Shown here one piece after another: positions 30,645-36,856 of a stretch of DNA of 39,562 bases (positions within the stretch are counted from its first letter, which is position 1; the number at the start of each line of letters is the position of its first letter). Under the pieces are notes generated by a model that was not told where the DNA came from, searched no databases, and was given only the letters and a program-made list of their open reading frames with translations. Location of the stretch: contig CAYVFG010000007.1 of assembly GCA_964450915.1 (NCBI GenBank), positions 1 through 39,562 on the forward strand, in the 5' to 3' direction. This DNA is from HO2-45-11b sp964450915 (GTDB lineage Bacteria > Patescibacteriota > Andersenbacteria > UBA10190). Made by a program: the position numbers and the translations under genes.

Positions 30645-31208
30645 ATGCTTGAATTTAACGATATACGAAAAGGGAAAGGGAAGATCATTGTGCTTGATGG
30701 AGAGCCGTTTGTTATAACAAGCGCAGAATTTTTGAGAAAACAGATGCGTCGCCCTGTTGTAAATACTATTATGAAGCATTTGCGCACCGGCCAAACAAGA
30801 GAGCATACGTTTCAACAGTCCGATAGGGTTGAGGAGGCTGATATTCAGCGCATGCCTCATCAGTATTTGTACAAGCAAGACGGCAAGTATGTATTTATGA
30901 ATAATGAGACGTATGAGCAAAATGAAATTCCAGCAGACATTATTGGAGATGTTGCGAAGTTTTTGCTTGAAGGCCAAGAAGTGCAGGTTATGCTATTCGA
31001 AGGAAGCCCGGTTTCAGTAGACATGCCTATTAAAATTGAACGCAAGGTCATTGAAGCTCCTGAAGGGGTTCGCGGAGATACATCTTCGAATGTTACGAAA
31101 GATATTGTGATCGAAGGCGGAGTCCATATGCGTGCGCCGCTGTTTATTAAAGAAGGGGACCTTATTCTAGTTGATTCTCGAACGGGAGATTATCTGGAGC
31201 GCGCGTAA
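30645..31208 (+). CDS. efp: Elongation factor P with Met at the tip position 34
   Basis: EF-P rescues ribosomes stalled at polyproline stretches. The 187-residue length, three-domain layout and the C-terminal DSRTGDYLERA motif are typical. In most bacteria the domain I loop presents a modified Lys (E. coli K34 in PGKG) or Arg to the peptidyl-transferase centre. Here the loop reads EFLRKQMRRPVV and position 34 is Met when aligned back from the conserved TG at 48-49. No modification gene (epmA, epmB, earP, ymfI) is in the window. The protein may act unmodified or use another nearby Lys or Arg. The gene follows a small membrane protein gene by 6 bases. Confidence 0.93.
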   Translation: MLEFNDIRKGKGKIIVLDGEPFVITSAEFLRKQMRRPVVNTIMKHLRTGQTREHTFQQSDRVEEADIQRMPHQYLYKQDGKYVFMNNETYEQNEIPADIIGDVAKFLLEGQEVQVMLFEGSPVSVDMPIKIERKVIEAPEGVRGDTSSNVTKDIVIEGGVHMRAPLFIKEGDLILVDSRTGDYLERA

Positions 31209-31225
31209 AAAAATACTGACAAAAT

Positions 31226-31250
31226 AGGGGAAAACTCCCTTTGCTTTTTA
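31226..31250 (+). terminator. Weak intrinsic terminator after efp
   Basis: AGGGG (31226-31230) pairs with TCCCT (31236-31240) around an AAAAC loop, followed by a T-rich tract. The stem is short and the tract overlaps the next promoter's -35 box. Confidence 0.35.
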
Positions 31251-31269
31251 TTGCTGACAGGGGTACATT
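31241..31269 (+). promoter_or_regulatory. Sigma-70-like promoter (TTGCTT-17-TACATT) directly upstream of CIRCE
   Basis: TTGCTT at 31241-31246 and TACATT at 31264-31269 are separated by 17 bases. Transcription would start near 31276, inside the CIRCE element, the usual place for HrcA to block initiation. Confidence 0.55.
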
Positions 31270-31270
31270 G

Positions 31271-31297
31271 TTAGCAGTCGGGTGTTGTGAGTGCTAA
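31271..31297. promoter_or_regulatory. CIRCE operator (HrcA binding site)
   Basis: TTAGCAGTC (31271-31279), nine spacer bases, then GAGTGCTAA (31289-31297) match the CIRCE consensus TTAGCACTC-N9-GAGTGCTAA with a single mismatch in the left arm. CIRCE is bound by the heat-shock repressor HrcA, classically in front of groESL and dnaK operons. Here it lies about 80-95 bases upstream of a sigma factor gene and overlaps the predicted start of transcription. Confidence 0.88.
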
Positions 31298-31389
31298 CTT
31301 GCCCCCGCATCTTCACCGGTGTTATCCGGTACCACTTCCGATAGTTACGCTTCACACAACGTTCATAACTTTTAATGCATTCTTTTGGT

Positions 31390-32241
31390 ATGACTACAAC
31401 CACTTTTTCAACATCAATATCTTCTCTTACAAGATACTTGCAAGAGATAGGAAGAACCCCCTTGCTGACCGCGCAAGAAGAGCGAGAGCTCGCGGACAGG
31501 ATCGCAAAGGGAGATTCGAAAGCGCGCCAGCAAATGTTGCTCGCGAATTTGCGCTTGGTTGTAAATATCGCAAAGCAGTATGTTCCGGGAAACGATTCTG
31601 ATGTGTTGATGGATTTAATTCAAGAAGGGAATATCGGCTTGATGCGGGCTGTCGACCGATTCAGAAGCATCTACAATACCAGATTTTCTACGTATGGCGT
31701 GTATTGGATTCGCCAGGCAATTCTCCGTGCGCTCAAAGCTCGTCGCCTTGTTCGCTTGCCCGAGAATGTGTTTGATCGCGTACTTGCGATGCAGCGAACC
31801 CGTTCAAAGCTATCTCAAGCGCTCGGCCGTACTCCGAACGCAAACGAAGTTGCAGCTGAAATGGGGATTGAGCCTGAAATTGTGCGCGAGCTGGAAGTAT
31901 TTTCTACGGATATTATTTCCTTGGAACGCTCAATCGGGGGCGGAAACGATGACGATGAACAAGGGACTCTCCAAGATATGATAGAAGACGTGGATGCCGT
32001 CTCCCCTATTCAGCAAGCGCAAGACTCGCTGGACAGGTTGGAGGTTGCGCGTGCCTTAGCCGGACTTCCTGTTCGGGAACGGGAAATTATCGATGCGAGG
32101 TTCGGTATAACGGATAATAATCCGAAAACATTAGAAGAGATCGGAGAGAGCTTCCATATTAGCCGCGAACGAGTGCGCCAGCTGCAAAACGTTGCATTAG
32201 AGAGGTTGCGCCATCGAGCGTCATTTAGAAAGACGCGATAG
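31390..32241 (+). CDS. Sigma-70 family RNA polymerase sigma factor, short form under CIRCE control
   Basis: This protein of 283 residues (288 from an alternative ATG at 31375) contains sigma regions 2, 3 and 4. Region 2 shows LMDLIQEGNIGLMRAVDRF and TRFSTYGVYWIRQAILRAL, and region 4.2 the helix-turn-helix TLEEIGESFHISRERVRQL. Region 1.1 and the non-conserved insert of housekeeping RpoD are missing, so it resembles stress or stationary-phase sigma factors (RpoH/SigB-like size) or a reduced RpoD. The CIRCE element upstream suggests induction by heat or unfolded protein. No Shine-Dalgarno site separates the two possible starts; the second is chosen because conservation begins after it. A beta-glucosidase-like gene follows with its own promoter. 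Confidence 0.9.
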   Translation: MTTTTFSTSISSLTRYLQEIGRTPLLTAQEERELADRIAKGDSKARQQMLLANLRLVVNIAKQYVPGNDSDVLMDLIQEGNIGLMRAVDRFRSIYNTRFSTYGVYWIRQAILRALKARRLVRLPENVFDRVLAMQRTRSKLSQALGRTPNANEVAAEMGIEPEIVRELEVFSTDIISLERSIGGGNDDDEQGTLQDMIEDVDAVSPIQQAQDSLDRLEVARALAGLPVREREIIDARFGITDNNPKTLEEIGESFHISRERVRQLQNVALERLRHRASFRKTR

Positions 32242-32262
32242 TCCGACAGCCGGAGGGCGTCG

Positions 32263-32271
32263 TGCTATGAT
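32263..32271 (+). promoter_or_regulatory. Extended -10 (TGcTATGAT) for the glycoside hydrolase gene
   Basis: TG, C, TATGAT ends 6 bases before the ATG at 32278, a textbook instance of the leaderless arrangement in this window. Confidence 0.6.
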
Positions 32272-32277
32272 GAATGC

Positions 32278-33420
32278 ATGAAACCGCACGTATTCCTGTA
32301 TGGCGCTGCTACAAGCGCACATCAGGTGGAGGGGAACTCGGTAAATAATAACTGGTGGAAATACGAACAATCTCGACCGTCTGAGTTTCGTTCTGGTATC
32401 GCGTGCGATCATTGGAACCGATATAAAGAAGATTTTGCATTGGCTCATAAGCTCGGGCACACGGCGCATAGGCTTTCGCTGGAGTGGAGTAAGATTGAGC
32501 CTACGGAAGGCGTTTTCGACAAATCTGCCATACAGCATTATCGCGATGTTCTGTTGGAATTAAAAAAATATAATATAAAGGCATTTGTAACGCTGCATCA
32601 TTTTACGAATCCGCTGTGGCTGGAAAAACGAGGTTCATGGGAATCTTCCGAAGCTGCTGAACTATTTAATAGGTATGTTTCTTATTGCGCGCAACATCTT
32701 GGGGACCTGGTAGATTTTTGGATTACTATCAACGAACCGATGGTGTATGCGGTGCAATCGTATATCAAGGCAGTGTGGCCTCCGCAAAAAAAGAATGTGT
32801 TTACAATGATGCGCGTGGTGAATAATTTTGCCAAAGCTCACCTGCTTGCATATCGAACACTGCATCGTATCACTCCGCATGTTCCAGTTGGAATTGCGAA
32901 AAGCATGGTTGCGTTTGCTCCTAACCAAACACTCAAGCATTGGTTTTTTAACCATCGATTTTTTTCGCTGATAAAAAATAGGCAGGATTTTATCGGAGTG
33001 AATTACTATTTTGCGGAATATTCGAACACGGCCGACGCTGTTCGAAGCGATCTTGGCTGGATTGTTTCTCCGGAGGGGTTCGAGCAGATATTGCTCAGCG
33101 TGAAGAAGTATCATAAGCCGGTATATGTAACAGAAAACGGAATTGCGGATAAACAAGACAATAATCGCGCAGAATTTATTCGCTCGCATCTTCGCGCAAT
33201 CGAGAATGTGCAGCGGCAGGGCGTCGATGTTCGCGGCTACTTGCATTGGTCGTTGTTGGATAACTTTGAATGGGCGGAGGGATTTGCTCCGCGCTTCGGG
33301 CTCATTGCAGTTGATTATGCTACCCAGCAACGGACGATTCGGCCCAGCGCATACGTGTATAAGGCGATTATCGAGCAGGCCACGTCGCTCATGAGCGACG
33401 TGGCAGGCAAGCGCAAGTAG
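32278..33420 (+). CDS. Glycoside hydrolase family 1 (beta-glucosidase-like), short form
   Basis: This 380-residue (beta/alpha)8 enzyme belongs to GH1, which hydrolyses beta-linked glucosides, galactosides or phospho-sugars. The N-terminal FLYGAATSAHQVEG, the acid/base Glu in TINEP (Glu153) and the nucleophile Glu in VTENG (Glu286) are all present. WSLLDNFEWAEGF near the C-terminus completes the glycone site. It is shorter than the common 440-480 residues, lacking some surface loops. No signal peptide is visible, so it is probably cytoplasmic. The last codons contain a perfect 26-base palindrome (33379-33404) that adds a Ser/Asp-rich tail. Confidence 0.92.
   Translation: MKPHVFLYGAATSAHQVEGNSVNNNWWKYEQSRPSEFRSGIACDHWNRYKEDFALAHKLGHTAHRLSLEWSKIEPTEGVFDKSAIQHYRDVLLELKKYNIKAFVTLHHFTNPLWLEKRGSWESSEAAELFNRYVSYCAQHLGDLVDFWITINEPMVYAVQSYIKAVWPPQKKNVFTMMRVVNNFAKAHLLAYRTLHRITPHVPVGIAKSMVAFAPNQTLKHWFFNHRFFSLIKNRQDFIGVNYYFAEYSNTADAVRSDLGWIVSPEGFEQILLSVKKYHKPVYVTENGIADKQDNNRAEFIRSHLRAIENVQRQGVDVRGYLHWSLLDNFEWAEGFAPRFGLIAVDYATQQRTIRPSAYVYKAIIEQATSLMSDVAGKRK
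33379..33404. repeat. Perfect 26-base palindrome inside the 3' end of the GH1 gene
   Basis: The 13-base arm GCCACGTCGCTCA is followed directly by its exact reverse complement. It lies within the last codons of the glycoside hydrolase gene and ends about 16 bases before the stop. No T-run follows, so it is not a standard terminator. It could be a regulator or nuclease site, or a scar of a mobile repeat. Confidence 0.7.
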
Positions 33421-33436
33421 TCTAGCGACAGATCTG

Positions 33437-33445
33437 TGCTACAAT
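33437..33445 (+). promoter_or_regulatory. Extended -10 (TGcTACAAT) for the secreted-protein cluster
   Basis: TG, C, TACAAT ends 6 bases before the ATG at 33452. It has the same layout as 32263-32271 and 38550-38558. Confidence 0.6.
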
Positions 33446-33451
33446 ATCTGC

Positions 33452-33694
33452 ATGACTCTGAACGAGAAAATGGCGTTTGAGGTATGGACGGGGATGATTG
33501 TGCTCGTGGCAATTATCGGGTCTGTGGCAGGGGCGACGTTGCTCTTAACGAATTCTTCCACAAGCAATCAAGTGAAAACGCAGGCAAATAATGCATCGCC
33601 TTCGCCTAGTATTACTCCGTTTGCATCATCTGCTGATATTCAGAATGCCGCACCGGGAATCACGGGGGCAATTTTAGGAGGCGCGAGCCACTGA
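33452..33694 (+). CDS. Small single-pass membrane protein with Ser/Thr/Pro-rich tail
   Basis: This 80-residue protein has one hydrophobic helix (about 13-33, GMIVLVAIIGSVAGATLLL) and a low-complexity tail rich in Ser, Asn, Thr and Pro that is probably outside the membrane. I recognise no family. It starts 6 bases after an extended -10 box and its stop lies 4 bases before the next ATG, so it is likely co-transcribed with the calcium-loop protein downstream. Confidence 0.6.
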   Translation: MTLNEKMAFEVWTGMIVLVAIIGSVAGATLLLTNSSTSNQVKTQANNASPSPSITPFASSADIQNAAPGITGAILGGASH

Positions 33695-33698
33695 TGCT

Positions 33699-34817
33699 AT
33701 GAACTGGAGGGTTCTTTTGGGGGTGATCGCAGGGGTTCTTGCAGTTGCAGGAATCGCATTTGGCGTATGGTTTATTTTTCTAGGCGGAGGACAGGCGCAG
33801 CCGGCTGCAACCCCAACTCCGGTACCTACCGCCCCAGGAGGGTTACCCGCTACTTCCTCTGTTCCAAATCCGAGCGTTAGTCCCGTGGCATTTCGCGGAG
33901 TGTGTCCGGATACGTGGATTGGGCAAAAAGATACGGACGGGGATAGTATGCCGGATTCCGTAGAAGCTATTTACGGAACGGATTCAAATAACGCGGATAC
34001 TGATGGCGATGGATATAGCGATGGAGCAGAGGTGCGCACCGGCCATGATCCGCTCAATCCTAATTCTTCGGCAAAGCTGGATAGCGATCACGACGGGTTG
34101 ACGGACGACGTTGAGTGTTCGACATGGCATACGGATCCGTTCAATCCAGATTCGGATGGCGATGGATTTACCGATGGTGCGGAAGTAAAAGCTGGGTTTG
34201 ATCCTGCGAAGAGGGGCGACGGGCACGGGAGCGATCGTCTGCCTACCCCTTCTCCTGCCGGAGTTCCAACGCCGGTCCCTACGTATTCTCCGAATAACAA
34301 CGCTACGCCGACGCCTGCTACGGGTGGCTCACATGCTACGCCTCAGCCGACTTCGGCGGGCAATGTAAATACGGGGGGAAGCAATATCGCGCTCATATCA
34401 ATGTCAGAATTGAATATCACGAATAAAACATCAGCAGCGGATATGAAGGCATATTTATCGCAAATAGATTCTCTGCGTCCGCAAGAATTGTCTGACGGAA
34501 CTACCATTACAAATGCAATTCAAAGCGCCGCTTCCGGGAACACTGCTCCGCTTACTGCTGCCCGACAAAGAATTCAGCAATTTGCTACTGCGCTAAAAGG
34601 CGTCCCTGCGCCGCAAAATGCAGCTCAGTATCATCAGTTATATGTTTCGCTTATTACGTTCTTGGGACAAACATTGCAAACAATCGAACAGAATGCAACA
34701 ACGAATCAGCAGGTAGCAGCAAATGCTTTAGTTGCGATGCAGAATACTCTTCCGAATTATGTAACGCAGCTAGCACAGCTTCGACAAACGGTAGAAACAA
34801 TTGCAAGCGGAAATTAG
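33699..34817 (+). CDS. Membrane-anchored protein with thrombospondin type 3-like calcium-binding loops
   Basis: This 372-residue protein begins with a membrane helix (about 5-28) and a Pro/Thr linker. Four acidic DxDxDG-type loops follow: DTDGDSMPDSVE (78-89), DTDGDGYSDGAE (100-111), DSDHDGLTDDVE (128-139) and DSDGDGFTDGAE (151-162). These are the calcium-binding repeats of thrombospondin type 3/OmpA-like stalks. A Pro/Thr/Asn-rich spacer (about 180-230) leads to a helical C-terminal domain (about 235-372) rich in Gln and Ala, which may be coiled-coil. It is probably an exposed surface stalk stabilised by calcium. It follows the small membrane protein gene by 4 bases. Confidence 0.8.
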   Translation: MNWRVLLGVIAGVLAVAGIAFGVWFIFLGGGQAQPAATPTPVPTAPGGLPATSSVPNPSVSPVAFRGVCPDTWIGQKDTDGDSMPDSVEAIYGTDSNNADTDGDGYSDGAEVRTGHDPLNPNSSAKLDSDHDGLTDDVECSTWHTDPFNPDSDGDGFTDGAEVKAGFDPAKRGDGHGSDRLPTPSPAGVPTPVPTYSPNNNATPTPATGGSHATPQPTSAGNVNTGGSNIALISMSELNITNKTSAADMKAYLSQIDSLRPQELSDGTTITNAIQSAASGNTAPLTAARQRIQQFATALKGVPAPQNAAQYHQLYVSLITFLGQTLQTIEQNATTNQQVAANALVAMQNTLPNYVTQLAQLRQTVETIASGN

Positions 34818-34842
34818 TTTTCAACAGCTCACACGTGATGTG

Positions 34843-34851
34843 TGTTACAAT
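34843..34851 (+). promoter_or_regulatory. Extended -10 (TGtTACAAT) for the Gly-rich/Kazal cluster
   Basis: TG, T, TACAAT ends 26 bases before the ATG at 34878, leaving a leader of about 20 bases without a Shine-Dalgarno site. This is longer than the 6-base spacing elsewhere. An in-frame GTG at 34842 lies within the promoter and is not taken as the start. Confidence 0.5.
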
Positions 34852-34877
34852 GTAGTCAACTTATTTTATTCATCTTT

Positions 34878-35588
34878 ATGAACACACGCTCCTTTAATAC
34901 AATTGCTAGTATCGTATTATTATTTACGTTTATTGCGACTCCGGGATTTGCATCTGCTCAAGGATTGCTGGGCGGAAATCAGAATAATCAAAATGGTTTA
35001 GGAGGAATGAGTCCGCTATTGCTCATGATGATGATGCAGGGCGGGCGCGGAGGAGCTGGTTCTGGCGGAAGCGGCGGAGTTGCACAGGTCGGGCAATTTT
35101 TAGCATTAGCAGGATTGCTTTCCGGTAACATGGGGTTAGCAATGGCTGGCCTATTAACAAGCATGTTAGGAGGGCTCGCAAGTTCAGCGGGCGGAGGAGC
35201 TGGAAGCACGCCGCAGACAGGGCAAGTTGATGAGCAGTATGTGGCTCCTGGAGCAGGCGGACCTGCAAGCGTCGCAGCAAATAGTCCGTACTATATAACT
35301 CCGACACCAAATCCAAGTGCATCGCCTACTCCATCGTGTTCTCAATCAATCTTTATTGTAAACGACACTACTGCATCTCCTGCTACAACAAAGCCGTACC
35401 CGTCAACACTTACGCTCTCTCAAAACGATTGCGCACTTGTGATTAACACGGATACCGCCGACCATTCGTTGCAAAGCAACAGCATAGCCGCAAAGACATC
35501 ACAGATTTTCCGATTCGCAACTAAGAAAGTGTATAAGATGTGCGTTGATGCTTCTACTACTGCGTGTACATCCGTAACAGTTCAATAG
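34878..35588 (+). CDS. Secreted Gly/Leu-rich protein with a small Cys-containing C-terminal domain
   Basis: This 236-residue protein has a signal peptide (about 1-28, ending FASAQ) and a Gly/Asn-rich stretch with the hydrophobic core GGMSPLLLMMMMQGG (42-56). A second Gly/Leu block (70-110) and a Thr/Pro linker follow. The last ~83 residues form a beta-rich domain with Cys154, 185, 222 and 230 and the DHSLQS segment (His196). The C-terminal part faintly recalls a cupredoxin, but only one His and one suitably placed Cys are seen, so no copper site is claimed. The Gly-rich-plus-LLL element recurs in the next three genes. It leads a run of four tightly packed genes. Confidence 0.7.
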   Translation: MNTRSFNTIASIVLLFTFIATPGFASAQGLLGGNQNNQNGLGGMSPLLLMMMMQGGRGGAGSGGSGGVAQVGQFLALAGLLSGNMGLAMAGLLTSMLGGLASSAGGGAGSTPQTGQVDEQYVAPGAGGPASVAANSPYYITPTPNPSASPTPSCSQSIFIVNDTTASPATTKPYPSTLTLSQNDCALVINTDTADHSLQSNSIAAKTSQIFRFATKKVYKMCVDASTTACTSVTVQ

Positions 35589-35592
35589 GGAT

Positions 35593-36855
35593 ATGAGTTT
35601 TAAAATATCAATTGGCTTGGTTGCGAGCCTGTTGGTTGTGAGCGGATTATTTGCGCTAAATGCCCAATCGGTTTTTGCTGCCGGCTCAGTTTTTATAGGG
35701 ACATGTGGTAATTGTGGGTACGGACCGATAGGGGCTAAGATTGCTTCTCAGCTTTCCGCGGCTGGAATTCCAGCAACATCAGGACCTTTTGCTAATGGAA
35801 GTCAGGCATCAAATTTATATGCCGATATTCCTGGTAAGGGGACAGTGAAATTAGAAGATTATTTTAGGACTAATAATCCTGCTGAGGGTGCAAAAATAGA
35901 GCTTGGAAATCAAGCAGGAATCGATGCTGCTACTAAGGCAATAAGCGATAAGGTAAAACCGCTTCAAGACGAATGCATCTTCATGGAGGGTGGAAATGTG
36001 GAAGAACAATTTACACCCCCTGGTGGAACAAAAACTGCGGGGAATCCTACTGGTTATGGAAAATATGATCCAACCGATCCGGGGAACTTTGAAACAAATT
36101 CCCCGCAAAATTTAGCACTTTTTTACGGCGGAGAAAATACGTACCAGACACGATTTGATGAAGTGTCTGCGCAAGCAAAGGCAGATATGGCAAAAAATCC
36201 AGGAAAAAAGATTACTATCTATCTACCAAACGCTGAGCAGTCAATATCTGCAATGAATACAGGCAAATATACCGTAAATGGAGTTCCGGTAAGTGGAAAA
36301 TATGTGGTGGGTGTGACCGGTACTGATGGTGTTACTGTGGATGAAAATTGTAATCCAACAAAAGGCGCAGCACCGAAGGATCCTTTTTCTGGGTTGAAAG
36401 GTAACCAGGGCGGCTTGGGCGGCAGTCCAGGTTCCGGGCTAGGTGGCGGCTTGGGCGGCGCGCTTGGCGGAGCTGGCGGATTAGCTGCTCTGCTCCCTCT
36501 TTTAATGCAGGGATTGCTGGGTGGCGGCCAAGGCAATCAAGGAAACTTGGGCGGACAAAGTGGAGCGGGTGCTGGAAATGGAAATGTCGCTATTCCATGT
36601 TCTGCTTATGGAACGTCCCCTGTATGTGGTGCTGACGGACAAACATATACAAACTCCTGTTACATGCAACAGTATGGAGTGACGCAGGTTGGTAGCGGAG
36701 TTTGCGGATCAGCTGGAAGTTCTTCCTCTTCAAACCTTTCAAACATTATTACTCAATTGGCTGCAAGTGGGGTTCCGCAGTCGCTAATTGACAGTATTGT
36801 GAGTGCGTTTAATACAATCCCACTGACTCCCAATTCGCAAGTAACGATTCCGTAG
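35593..36855 (+). CDS. Secreted Gly-rich protein with a novel Cys-framed domain and a Kazal-like domain
   Basis: This 420-residue protein has a signal peptide (about 1-29). A domain of unknown type (about 125-260) is framed by Cys128 (DECIFMEGGNVEEQF) and Cys253 (TVDENCNPTKG), with a YLPNA strand and a YTVNG segment. A Gly/Leu linker (265-330) holds a hydrophobic core, LAALLPLLMQGLL. A Kazal-like protease-inhibitor domain follows (C336-x8-C345-x10-C356-x14-C371, with SPVCGADGQTYTNSC). A tail with IITQLAASGVPQS ends the protein. Four Cys remain of the classical six (C1 and C5 missing). It probably acts outside the cell. It follows the previous gene by 4 bases and precedes a homologue by 1 base. 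Confidence 0.8.
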   Translation: MSFKISIGLVASLLVVSGLFALNAQSVFAAGSVFIGTCGNCGYGPIGAKIASQLSAAGIPATSGPFANGSQASNLYADIPGKGTVKLEDYFRTNNPAEGAKIELGNQAGIDAATKAISDKVKPLQDECIFMEGGNVEEQFTPPGGTKTAGNPTGYGKYDPTDPGNFETNSPQNLALFYGGENTYQTRFDEVSAQAKADMAKNPGKKITIYLPNAEQSISAMNTGKYTVNGVPVSGKYVVGVTGTDGVTVDENCNPTKGAAPKDPFSGLKGNQGGLGGSPGSGLGGGLGGALGGAGGLAALLPLLMQGLLGGGQGNQGNLGGQSGAGAGNGNVAIPCSAYGTSPVCGADGQTYTNSCYMQQYGVTQVGSGVCGSAGSSSSSNLSNIITQLAASGVPQSLIDSIVSAFNTIPLTPNSQVTIP

Positions 36856-36856
36856 T

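Noticed and set aside
32662..33330. 222-residue minus-strand open frame opposite the GH1 gene
   Set aside because: It is a shadow of a clear GH1 coding frame; its translation is basic and without recognisable domains.
35328..35588. Cupredoxin copper site in the C-terminal domain of the 34878 product
   Set aside because: Only one His and one plausible Cys are in position; a second His and the Met/axial ligand are missing.
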